Assembly (NCBI RefSeq): GCF_000452705.1
Contig: NZ_CP007014.1
Coordinates: 4,804,501-4,868,500 of the forward strand
Direction: 5' to 3'
Source: Pseudomonas syringae CC1557
Lineage (GTDB): Bacteria > Pseudomonadota > Gammaproteobacteria > Pseudomonadales > Pseudomonadaceae
DNA: 64,000 nucleotides
Below the pieces are notes generated by a model that was not told where the DNA came from, searched no databases, and saw only the letters and a list, made by a program, of their open reading frames with translations. Both the position numbers and the translations under genes were made by a program. This document shows positions 54,211 to 62,050 of the stretch, one piece after another; the stretch's first letter is position 1, and each line of letters starts with the position of its first letter.

Positions 54211-57200
54211 GTCGTCGTACCGGCCAACCTGATTCCTGAGCACTGCAAACACATCACCCCGGATATGCTGCCATTGGTAGACCTGAATCAGGCGTCCATC
54301 GACCAGATCGTGGCCTGTGTGCCGGGTGGTGCAGCCAATGTGCAGGACATCTATGCCTTGGCGCCATTGCAGGAAGGTATTTTTTACCATCACTTGACGG
54401 CCACCGAGGGTGATCCGTACCTGCAACATGCACTGCTCGGTTTTGACAGCCTGGAACGCGTACATCAGTTTGCTGCGGCCCTGCAGACAGTGATTGCCCG
54501 CCACGACATCTTGCGCACCAGCGTACTGTGGGAAGACCTCGACGAACCAGTCCAGGTGGTGTGGCGCCATGCCGAGTTGAGCGTGGAAGAGATCCGCATC
54601 GACCCAGCAGCCCCAAATATCACCGCGCAGTTGCAGGAAGTCCTCGACCCGCATCACCACCACTTGGACATCCGCGAGGCGCCCATGATGCGCATTGCCT
54701 ATGCCCATGATCCGGTCAACAACCGCTGGGCAGCGCTGCTGCGATTCCATCACCTGATCGACGATGTCACTTCACTGGCCGTTATTTCCAAAGAAGTCGA
54801 AGCCTGCATGCAGGGCCAGGAACACCTCCTGCCCGCCTCAGTGCCTTATCGCAACTATGTGGCTCAGGCCCGTCTCGGCGTCAGCCCCGAATCGCACGAA
54901 GCCTTCTTCCGCGATCTGCTCGGCGACATCGACGAGCCGACCCTGCCGTTCGACCTGCACGATGTGCAAGGCGACGGCAGCGAAATTGAAGAAGCGCATC
55001 ACCGCATTGACAGGGCCTTGAGCCAGCGCCTGCGTACGCAGGCCCGACAATCCGGGGTGAGTGCGGCCAGCCTGGTGCATCTTGCCTGGGCCCAGGTCGT
55101 CGGACGCTTTTCCGGACGCGACGTCGTGGTTTTCGGCACCGTCCTGATGGGCCGCATGAGTGGCTCGGCGGGAACAGACCGCGCGTTGGGCATGTTCATC
55201 AACACCTTGCCGATGCGCATTGATCTGGGTCATCAGGGAGCTCAGGCCAGCGTCAAAGCCACTCATGCACAGCTGTCGGTACTGCTTGAGCATGAGCATG
55301 CCTCACTGGCACTGGCACAACGTTGCAGCGGTGTAACTGGCGATCTGCCGTTGTTCAGCGCCCTGTTCAACTACCGGCACAGCGGCGGCGAAGCCTCGAG
55401 TCCTGAGGCCAGTGCCGCGTGGGCGGGCATTCAAAGCCTGGGCGCTGAGGAACGCAGCAACTACCCGTTGGCGTTGAACGTGGACGATCTGGGTGAGGGC
55501 TTCATACTCAACGCCCAGACCGTTGTCGACATCGGCGCTCAACGTGTCTGCGACTACGTGCAAACGGCACTGGAAAGCCTGGTGGAAGCACTTGAGCATG
55601 CCCCTCAGACGCCCTTGTACAGCCTGTCGATCCTGCCGGAACAGGAACGCAATCGACTCATTGTCGAGTTCAACGCCACCACGCTGAATTATCCGCTGGA
55701 GCAGACCATTCATGGGCTGTTCGAAGCGCAGGTCGAGCGCTCGCCGCAAGCAGTCGCTGTGGTGCATGGGGATGTCCGCCTGAGTTATTGCGAGCTGAAT
55801 AACAGGGCCAACCAACTGGCGCACCAGTTGATCGAACTGGGCATCGGCCCGGATGACCGGGTGGCAATCTGCGTCGAGCGTGGGCTGGGCATGATCGTCG
55901 GTCTGCTGGCGATCCTCAAGGCAGGCGCGGGTTATGTCCCGCTGGACCCCGCCTACCCCGCTGAACGCCTGGCCTATATGTTGCTGGACAGCGCGCCGGC
56001 CGCAGTGCTGGTGCAGGCCGCGACTGCGGATGTGCTGACGCTCGGTTCGCTGCCTGCCATCAATCTGGACGACGTCGCCTGGCAGGCGCAATCCGTCCAG
56101 AACCCGCACGTACAGGACCTGAGCGCTTCGCATCTGGCCTACGTAATCTACACCTCCGGCTCCACCGGTCTGCCCAAGGGCGTCCAGGTCGAACACCGAA
56201 ACGTCGTGAATCTGGTGCAGTGGGGCTCGCTACTTTGCCCGGTCTCGCAGCACGGCGCGCTGTTGCACAAGACATCGATCAGTTTCGATGCCTCGGTGTG
56301 GGAAATCTTCTGGCCGCTTTGCAGTGGTCTGTCATTGGTACTCGCGCGTCCCGACGGGCAGCATGACCCAGCCTATCTGGCTCGGCTGATTCGTGAGCGG
56401 CAAGTCAGTGTGGTGCAGTTCGTACCGGTGCTGCTCCAGCAATTCCTCGATCTGCCGGACAGCAGCCAGTGCCTCAGTCTGACCGATATCGTGTGCGGCG
56501 GCGGTGAGCTGACGGCCGCGCTGGCCGAGCAGGTCCGCCAGCGCCTGCCCTGGGCACGCTTACACAACGTTTACGGACCGACGGAAACCACTGTGGATTG
56601 CAGCGCCTGGACACTAGAGCCGCACATGCCGGTGCCAGAAGCCACGCTGCCGATCGGTCGTCCGATCAGCAATACGCGCCTTTACGTGCTGGACACACAT
56701 GACCAGCCCGTGCCTCAGGGCGTGATCGGTCAACTGCACATAGGCGGTGCCGGTGTCACCCGCGGCTATCTGAACCTGCCGCAGCAGCAGGCCGAAAGAT
56801 TCATTGACAGCCCCTTCGTTGACGGTGATCGCCTGTATCGCAGCGGCGATCTGGTGCGCCAGCTGGCAGACGGCAACATCGAGTACCTGGGACGTGATGA
56901 CGATCAGGTGAAGATCCGAGGTTTCCGCATCGAGCTGGGTGAGATCGAAGCCAAACTGGCCAGGCACGAGGCGGTAAAAGACGCCGTGGTCATGGCCCGT
57001 GAAGACGTGCCCGGCGACGAACGTCTGGTGGCCTATTACACATCACGGGGGGCGGACGAGACGCCGGACATCGGCCTATTGCGTAGCCATTTGCAAACCC
57101 AACTGCCGGATTACATGGTGCCCTCTGCCTATGTGCGCCTCGATTCTCTGCCGTTGACCGCCAACGGCAAACTGGACCGCAAGGCCCTCCCCGCTCCGGA

Positions 57201-60200
57201 TCAGTCATCGGTGGTCAGCCATGAATACGAGGCCCCTATTGGTGATACCGAGATTGCCATCGCCGATCTCTGGCAAGACCTGCTGAGCATCGACCAGGTC
57301 AGTCGTCATGACCACTTCTTCGAGCTCGGCGGGCACTCGCTGCTGGCCGTGAAGCTTATCGAACGCATGCGCCAACAGAACATGAGCGCCGATGTGCGTG
57401 TGTTGTTCAGCCAGCCAACCCTGGCCGCGCTGGCCGCAGCCGTGGGCGGCGGCATGGAAATCGTGGTGCCGGCCAACCTGATTCCTGAGCACTGCGAACG
57501 GATTACCCCGGACATGCTGCCGTTGGTGGACCTGGCTCAGAACTCCATCGACCAGATCGTGACCCGTGTGCCGGGCGGCGTGGCCAACGTACAGGATATC
57601 TACCCGTTGGCACCGCTGCAGGAAGGTATTCTTTACCATCATCTGATGGCCCCCGAGGATGATCCGTACCGGCGAACGGTGCTGTTCAACTTTGACAGCC
57701 AGGAACGCGTGCAACAGTTTGCTGCGGCCTTACAGACGGTGATTGCCCGCCACGACATCTTGCGCACCAGCATAATTTGGGAGGACCTCGATGAACCGGT
57801 TCAGGTGGTCTGGCGCCATGCCGAGCTAAGCGTGGAAGAGATCCGCATCGACCCCGCGCAGTTGCAGGAAGCCCTCGACCCGCGTCACCACCACCTGGAC
57901 ATTCGTCAGGCGCCTATGATGCGTATCGCCTATGCCCGTGACTCAGTCAATGACCGCTGGGCAGCGTTGCTGGTGTTCCATCACCTGATCAACGACGCCA
58001 CCTCGCTACCCGTGCTGGCCCATGAGATCGAAGCCTGCATGCAGGGTCAGGAACACCAATTGCCGGTCTCGGTGCCTTACCGCAACTACGTGGCTCAGGC
58101 CCGTCTGGGCAAGAGTATCGAAGCCCACGAAGCCTTCTTCCGCGACCTGCTCGGCGACATCGACGAGCCCACCCTGCCGTTTGACCTGCACGATGTGCAA
58201 GGCGATGGCAGCGAACTCGAAGAAGTGCGCCAGCAGCTCCAGGCTGAACTGGCCGGCCGCTTGCGCCAGCAGGCACAGAGCCTCGGCGTCAGTGTCGCCA
58301 GCTTGTATCACTTGGCCTGGGCTCAGGTACTGAGCAAAGTCACCGGCAAAGATGAGGTGGTCTTCGGCACCGTATTGATGGGCCGGATGCAAGGTGGCGA
58401 CGGCGCCGACCGCTCGTTGGGGATGTTCATCAACACCCTGCCGTTGCGGGTCGAGCTGGGCAGTCAGGGGGTGCGCAACGGCGTGAAGCAGACCCACGCC
58501 CGCCTGACCGCGTTGCTCGGCCATGAACATGCGTCTCTGGTACTGGCTCAGCGCTGCAGTGGGGTGCAAGCACCGACTCCGCTGTTCAGCGCCTTGCTCA
58601 ATTACCGGCACACCGACGCACCGAGTAGTACCGCCGAGGGTCTGGGAACCTGGATCGATATCGAGCGGTTAAAAGGCACGGACCGCACCAACTACCCGTT
58701 GGCCTTGGACGTGGATGATGAGGGCCAGGGTTTTGCCTTGACCCTCACCTGCCCGGTCGACATCGGGGCTGAACGGATCGCTGGTTACGTACAAAAGGCA
58801 CTGGAAAGCCTGGTGCAAGCACTCGAGCATGCACCGTCATCCGCGCTCAACACCTTGCCAATCCTGCCGCAGGAGGAGCTACAAAAACTGCTGGTGGACT
58901 TCAACGCCACCGCCGTGCCCTATCCGCAAGACAGCACCATTCATCAGTTGTTCGAAGAGCAAGCGCGGGTACAACCGGACGCCATCGCGGTGGTCTTCGA
59001 AGCCCAGCGCCTGAGCTATGCCAAGCTGAACCGTGAGGCCAACCGCCTGGCGCATCACCTGATCGGCCTGGGCATTGTCCCGGATGATCGGGTGGCGATC
59101 TGTGTCGAGCGTGGGCCGGCCATGATCGTCGGCCTGCTGGCGATCCTCAAGGCCGGAGCCGGTATGCTGCCGCTCGACTCGTTGCCTGTTATCAATCTGG
59201 ACGACGCCGCTGTGCAGACGCAATACGTCCAGAATCCGCACGTGCCGGGCCTGAGCGCTTCGCATCTGGCCTACGTAATCTACACCTCTGGTTCCAATCT
59301 GGACGACGCCGCTGTGCAGACGCAATACGTCCAGAATCCGCACGTGCCGGGCCTGAGCGCTTCGCATCTGGCCTACGTAATCTACACCTCCGGCTCCACC
59401 GGTCTGCCCAAGGGCGTCCAGGTCGAACATCGAAACGTCGTGAATCTGGTGCAGTGGGGCTCGCTACTTTGTCCGACAGCGCAACACGGCGCGCTGTTGC
59501 ACAAGACATCGATCAGTTTCGATGCCTCGGTGTGGGAAATCTTCTGGCCGCTTTGCAGTGGTCTGTCATTGGTACTCGCGCGTCCCGACGGGCAGCATGA
59601 TCCAGCCTATCTGGCTCGGCTGATTCGTGAGCGGCAAGTCAGTGTGGTGCAGTTCGTACCGGTGCTGCTCCAGCAATTCCTCGATCTGCCGGACAGCAGC
59701 CAGTGCCTCAGTCTGACCGATATCGTGTGCGGCGGCGGTGAGCTGACGGTCGCGCTGGCCAGGCAGGTCCGCCAGCGCCTGCCATGGGCACGTTTACACA
59801 ACGTTTACGGACCGACGGAAACCACTGTGGATTGCAGTTCCTGGACACTGGAGCCGCACATGCCGGTGCCAGAAGCCACGCTGCCGATCGGTCGTCCGAT
59901 CAGCAATACGCGCCTTTACGTGCTGGACACACATGACCAGCCCGTGCCTCAGGGCGTGATCGGTCAACTGCACATAGGCGGTGCCGGTGTCACCCGCGGC
60001 TATCTGAACCTGCCGCAGCAGCAGGCCGAAAGATTCATTGACAGCCCCTTCGTTGACGGTGATCGCCTGTATCGCAGCGGCGATCTGGTGCGCCAGCAGG
60101 CGGACGGTAACCTCGAGTACCTGGGCCGCAATGACGATCAGGTCAAGATCCGTGGTTTCCGTATCGAGCTGGGTGAAATCGAAGCCCGCCTGAGCCGGCA

Positions 60201-61491
60201 TCCGACAGTGAAGCAGGCCGTGGTCATGGCCCGTGAAGACGTGCCCGGCGACAAGCGCCTGGTGGCCTATTTCACCGCTGAGGCTGAAGTGAGCCTCGAC
60301 GTACTGCGCGAGCATTTGCTGGCGCAGATGCCGGACTACATGGTGCCCGCCGCCTACATCCGTATCGAGTTTCTACCGCTGACTCCCAACGGAAAACTGG
60401 ACCGCAAGGCCCTGCCCGCACCGGATCAGTCCTCGGTGATCAGCCGCGAATACCATGTGCCGCAAGGTGCCACCGAACAGGCTATTGCCGAGATCTGGCA
60501 AGACCTGCTGGGCATTGATCAAGTCGGTCGTCATGACCACTTCTTCGAACTCGGCGGCCACTCGCTCTTGGCAGTGCAGATGATCTCGAGGCTGCAAACG
60601 GAACTGGGCAAGACCATTGGTCTACGAGGCTTGTTCGTGGAACCTACGGTTACTGGCTTCGCGCAAACACTGACGCCACAATCACGGACGGCTCCTCGAA
60701 GTAACCTCGTGCCCGTCCGCCGCGACGGTAACCAGCGCCCTTTGTTTCTGGTGCACCCGGCGGGTGGAGAGGTGCAATATGCTCGGGATCTGGCACCCTG
60801 GCTGGACGCCGACATACCGGTCTACGGCATTGCAGCCAATGGTTTTTTCGCTGGAGAAAAGACGCTGAGCACGATACCGGATATCGCTGCCCACTACCTG
60901 ACGGCTATTCGCGAAGTGCAACCACATGGACCTTATCGCATCGCCGGTTGGTCGGCAGGGGGGACGATTGCCCACGAAATGGCCCATCAGGCAATCGCCA
61001 GGGGTGAAACGATAGAGTTCCTGGGTATTATCGATTCCAACATACAAGAGACAGCGCCCAATCATCCAATTAGCGAAGCACAGTTCCTGTTGGAGCAGGT
61101 AAAAGAACGCATGGAACCAGCGCTGGAGAAATCACTTCAAGCGTTGGCCGCCATCGACGAAATCCAACCTATGCTTGTATTGATACTTAGCAATAACTTG
61201 CTACCAGAGCTATGGAAGGATATCGATACCGCACTGCTGCGAACTCACCTGGCAGTGGCCTACTCGATTTGCCAGGCTATGGAAACCCATGTCAGCCCCC
61301 GCACGGCAGTCAAGGTCTCGCTATTTATCGCCGAGGACGAATCGTACGCTGACACCACTCTGGGCTGGGGCGCCTTTCACGATGATCACTTGCAAGTAAC
61401 CCTAGTGCCCGGAGAGCATCACACCATGATGAGAGAACCTCACGTCAGCGCGCTGGGCGAGGCGATTTCCTTGGCCTTGAAGCGTAAATAA
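51268..61491 (+). CDS. Giant non-ribosomal peptide synthetase, part 2 (rest of C7, modules 7-9, thioesterase)
   Basis: The frame continues the synthetase after the one-base deletion at 51210-51213. It holds most of condensation domain 7, A7-T7, C8-A8-T8, C9-A9-T9 and a single type I thioesterase at the C-terminus. The apparent GTG start at 51268 lies inside C7, so this is not an independent gene. The thioesterase has the nucleophile serine in IAGWSAGGTIAHEM (codon at 60952) and a likely catalytic histidine in GEHHTMM near the end. A9 is rearranged (see 59162-59397). The gene is followed by a terminator hairpin at 61799 and the prophage-derived com gene. Confidence 0.9.
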   Translation: MHQLAAALQTVIARHDILRTSVIWEDLDEPVQVVWRHAELSVEEIRIDPAQLQEALDPRHHHLDIRQAPMMRIAYANDPVNDRWAALLVFHHLINDATSLPVLAHEIEACMQGQEDQLPVSVPYRNYVAQARLGVSLEAHEAFFRELLGDIDEPTLPFDLHDVQGDGSELEEVRQQVEAELAGRLRQQAQSLGVSAASLYHQAWAQVLGKVTGKDEVVFGTVLMGRMQGGDGADRSLGMFINTLPLRVELGTQGVRNGVKQTHARLTALLGHEHASLVLAQRCSGLQAPTPLFSALLNYRHTSAPSSTAEGLGTWIDVERLNGTERTNYPLALNVDDEGLGFTFTLTCPVDIGAERIAGYVQTALESLVKALEDAPSSALNTLPILPQEELQKLLVDFNTTALKYPLEQTIHGLFEAQVERTPQAVAVVHGDVRLSYRELNNRANQLAHHLRDIGVKPDSRVAICVERSESMVVGLLAILKAGGGYVPLDPAYPADRIAYMLQDSAPAAVLAQSTTLALLTDVSVPVIALDSDNWKGESVANLLIPDLTPAHLAYVIYTSGSTGLPKGVMIEHRNTVNFLTWAHQSFDSTVLAKTLFSTSLNFDLAVYECFAPLTSGGSVDVVTNVLALQQGDHDVTLINTVPSALKALLESGGLSESVHTVNVAGEALKRSLAENLFEQTSVKRLCNLYGPSETTTYSSWVAMDREQGFAAHIGKPVGNTQFYLLDAQMQPVPLGVPGEIHIGGAGVARGYLNRDDLTAERFLRDPFSKAPNARMYKTGDLGRWLADGNIEYLGRNDDQVKIRGFRIELGEIEACLAKHESVKEAVVMAREDVPGDKRLAAYFTADSQVSLDVLREYLLAQLPDYMVPTAYVQLEKLPLTPNGKLDRNALPAPDMSSVISREYQAPQSAAERAIAEIWQDLLDIDQVGRHDHFFELGGHSLLAVKLIERMRQQNMSADVRVLFSQPTLAALAAAVDGGTQVVVPANLIPEHCKHITPDMLPLVDLNQASIDQIVACVPGGAANVQDIYALAPLQEGIFYHHLTATEGDPYLQHALLGFDSLERVHQFAAALQTVIARHDILRTSVLWEDLDEPVQVVWRHAELSVEEIRIDPAAPNITAQLQEVLDPHHHHLDIREAPMMRIAYAHDPVNNRWAALLRFHHLIDDVTSLAVISKEVEACMQGQEHLLPASVPYRNYVAQARLGVSPESHEAFFRDLLGDIDEPTLPFDLHDVQGDGSEIEEAHHRIDRALSQRLRTQARQSGVSAASLVHLAWAQVVGRFSGRDVVVFGTVLMGRMSGSAGTDRALGMFINTLPMRIDLGHQGAQASVKATHAQLSVLLEHEHASLALAQRCSGVTGDLPLFSALFNYRHSGGEASSPEASAAWAGIQSLGAEERSNYPLALNVDDLGEGFILNAQTVVDIGAQRVCDYVQTALESLVEALEHAPQTPLYSLSILPEQERNRLIVEFNATTLNYPLEQTIHGLFEAQVERSPQAVAVVHGDVRLSYCELNNRANQLAHQLIELGIGPDDRVAICVERGLGMIVGLLAILKAGAGYVPLDPAYPAERLAYMLLDSAPAAVLVQAATADVLTLGSLPAINLDDVAWQAQSVQNPHVQDLSASHLAYVIYTSGSTGLPKGVQVEHRNVVNLVQWGSLLCPVSQHGALLHKTSISFDASVWEIFWPLCSGLSLVLARPDGQHDPAYLARLIRERQVSVVQFVPVLLQQFLDLPDSSQCLSLTDIVCGGGELTAALAEQVRQRLPWARLHNVYGPTETTVDCSAWTLEPHMPVPEATLPIGRPISNTRLYVLDTHDQPVPQGVIGQLHIGGAGVTRGYLNLPQQQAERFIDSPFVDGDRLYRSGDLVRQLADGNIEYLGRDDDQVKIRGFRIELGEIEAKLARHEAVKDAVVMAREDVPGDERLVAYYTSRGADETPDIGLLRSHLQTQLPDYMVPSAYVRLDSLPLTANGKLDRKALPAPDQSSVVSHEYEAPIGDTEIAIADLWQDLLSIDQVSRHDHFFELGGHSLLAVKLIERMRQQNMSADVRVLFSQPTLAALAAAVGGGMEIVVPANLIPEHCERITPDMLPLVDLAQNSIDQIVTRVPGGVANVQDIYPLAPLQEGILYHHLMAPEDDPYRRTVLFNFDSQERVQQFAAALQTVIARHDILRTSIIWEDLDEPVQVVWRHAELSVEEIRIDPAQLQEALDPRHHHLDIRQAPMMRIAYARDSVNDRWAALLVFHHLINDATSLPVLAHEIEACMQGQEHQLPVSVPYRNYVAQARLGKSIEAHEAFFRDLLGDIDEPTLPFDLHDVQGDGSELEEVRQQLQAELAGRLRQQAQSLGVSVASLYHLAWAQVLSKVTGKDEVVFGTVLMGRMQGGDGADRSLGMFINTLPLRVELGSQGVRNGVKQTHARLTALLGHEHASLVLAQRCSGVQAPTPLFSALLNYRHTDAPSSTAEGLGTWIDIERLKGTDRTNYPLALDVDDEGQGFALTLTCPVDIGAERIAGYVQKALESLVQALEHAPSSALNTLPILPQEELQKLLVDFNATAVPYPQDSTIHQLFEEQARVQPDAIAVVFEAQRLSYAKLNREANRLAHHLIGLGIVPDDRVAICVERGPAMIVGLLAILKAGAGMLPLDSLPVINLDDAAVQTQYVQNPHVPGLSASHLAYVIYTSGSNLDDAAVQTQYVQNPHVPGLSASHLAYVIYTSGSTGLPKGVQVEHRNVVNLVQWGSLLCPTAQHGALLHKTSISFDASVWEIFWPLCSGLSLVLARPDGQHDPAYLARLIRERQVSVVQFVPVLLQQFLDLPDSSQCLSLTDIVCGGGELTVALARQVRQRLPWARLHNVYGPTETTVDCSSWTLEPHMPVPEATLPIGRPISNTRLYVLDTHDQPVPQGVIGQLHIGGAGVTRGYLNLPQQQAERFIDSPFVDGDRLYRSGDLVRQQADGNLEYLGRNDDQVKIRGFRIELGEIEARLSRHPTVKQAVVMAREDVPGDKRLVAYFTAEAEVSLDVLREHLLAQMPDYMVPAAYIRIEFLPLTPNGKLDRKALPAPDQSSVISREYHVPQGATEQAIAEIWQDLLGIDQVGRHDHFFELGGHSLLAVQMISRLQTELGKTIGLRGLFVEPTVTGFAQTLTPQSRTAPRSNLVPVRRDGNQRPLFLVHPAGGEVQYARDLAPWLDADIPVYGIAANGFFAGEKTLSTIPDIAAHYLTAIREVQPHGPYRIAGWSAGGTIAHEMAHQAIARGETIEFLGIIDSNIQETAPNHPISEAQFLLEQVKERMEPALEKSLQALAAIDEIQPMLVLILSNNLLPELWKDIDTALLRTHLAVAYSICQAMETHVSPRTAVKVSLFIAEDESYADTTLGWGAFHDDHLQVTLVPGEHHTMMREPHVSALGEAISLALKRK
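54336..57450 (+). other. NRPS module 8: C8(dual E/C, mosaic)-A8(Gln-like)-T8
   Basis: C8 opens LAPLQEGIFYHHLTATEGD and has HHLIDDV. Its first part is identical to C3 over 240 bases, then it switches to C6-like sequence. A8 code reads DAWQVGVVDK (Gln-like). T8 is at about 57306-57360. Confidence 0.65.
59194..59295 (+). repeat. 102-bp tandem direct repeat in A9, first copy
   Basis: This unit begins AATCTGGACGACGCC and ends in TACACCTCTGGTTCC; it encodes 34 residues ending in YTSGS, the start of core motif A3. The next 102 bases repeat it with only two visible differences near the end. It keeps the reading frame. Confidence 0.9.
59296..59397 (+). repeat. 102-bp tandem direct repeat in A9, second copy
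   Basis: This copy is followed by the intact continuation of motif A3 (YTSGSTGLPKG). Just upstream of the first copy, about 37 residues including motif A2 (AGAGYVPLDPAYPAER in sister domains) are missing at about 59162-59166, so total A9 length is nearly unchanged. Confidence 0.9.
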
Positions 61492-61853
61492 GATAGAGCA
61501 TTGGCGCTTGTCCGGTAGACGAAAAAACGCCGGTATCGTGAATTGATGGGCAGCTTGCTTTTCTGGAGCGCCGCGCCATCAATGAAAGCGCTGTCTTGCA
61601 CCGTTTATCCGGGTCCATTGCGCAGCTGTGGTCGAACTCTTGTTGAACTCCGGCCAAACTCGACCTTCCCCGAAAGTGCTTCTTTCCAGACTTTCCGGAT
61701 GCGGGTAAAAAGACACCACGATATGCGATTTGCGCCTCAGGGCAGCCATCGGATACGGGCTTTTTAACAGCGCCAACCGATACATTGCGATCCACCCCAA
61801 ACCCCGCCTCGGCGGGGTTTTTCATTGGGCGAAATACAAGGAGACCCGTGCAA
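61492..61853. other. Intergenic region between NRPS and com
   Basis: No gene is recognised in these 362 bases apart from the terminator at 61799-61822 and the com ribosome site (AAGGAG). The junction between NRPS island and prophage-derived DNA must lie here. Confidence 0.4.
61799..61822 (+). terminator. Rho-independent terminator (CCCCGCC-TC-GGCGGGG-T run)
   Basis: A GC-rich 8-bp stem ACCCCGCC / GGCGGGGT with a 2-base loop is followed by TTTTC. It ends transcription from the NRPS side and isolates com and levansucrase. The same arrangement of hairpin, ribosome site and com is usual in prophage tail regions. Confidence 0.8.
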
Positions 61854-62039
61854 ATGTTGAAAGACTACCGATGCGGACAGTGCAAGAAGCTGCTGGCCCG
61901 CGTAGGTGACTACACCGAACTCCAGATCAAGTGCTCCCGCTGCGGGACGCTGAATCATGTGAAGGCCGTGAGCCATGAGTTATCGCCTTTGAGCGAAAAA
62001 GGTACAGCAGCGTCGCTGCTGCCTCCCAACGCTAATTAA
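61854..62039 (+). CDS. com: Com-family zinc-binding protein (prophage Mu Com-like)
   Basis: This 61-residue protein has two CxxC pairs ([12 protein letters not shown] and [14 protein letters not shown]) that form the zinc finger of the Mu Com family, known in phage Mu as a translational activator of mom. Here it directly precedes the levansucrase gene with an 11-base gap, so the two share a transcript. The ATG at 61854 is 10 bases after AAGGAG; a GTG at 61848 is also possible. Association of a prophage promoter/com region with P. syringae levansucrase genes has been described; this copy fits that picture. Confidence 0.85.
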   Translation: MLKDYRCGQCKKLLARVGDYTELQIKCSRCGTLNHVKAVSHELSPLSEKGTAASLLPPNAN

Positions 62040-62050
62040 AGGTATCAACT

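Larger units (their letters stand above)
57588..61491 (+). other. NRPS module 9: C9(dual E/C)-A9(rearranged, Gln-like)-T9-TE
   Basis: C9 opens LAPLQEGILYHHLMAPEDD. The substrate-pocket half of A9 is intact and reads DAWQVGVVDK, but the N-terminal half lacks the A2 region and has a duplicated A3 region, so activation may be impaired. T9 (about 60532-60590) has a C-terminal part unlike the others (SLLAVQMISRLQTELGKTIGLRGLFVEP), as usual for a carrier facing a thioesterase. The TE spans about 60736-61491. Confidence 0.65.

Noticed and set aside
51268..61491. Treating the second half as a separate NRPS gene with its own start
   Set aside because: The start would lie inside a condensation domain, no ribosome site is present, and one added C restores a single frame identical in layout to C3 and C9.
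31730..61491. Identification as syringomycin, syringopeptin or syringafactin synthetase
   Set aside because: The predicted residue set lacks the Dab/Arg, Val/Ala-rich or Leu-rich patterns of those products, the module counts differ, and the gene has one TE where lipopeptide systems typically have two.
31730..61491. CRISPR array or other regular short repeats
   Set aside because: The periodic similarity comes from repeated NRPS modules of about 3.1 kb; there are no short direct repeats with unique spacers.
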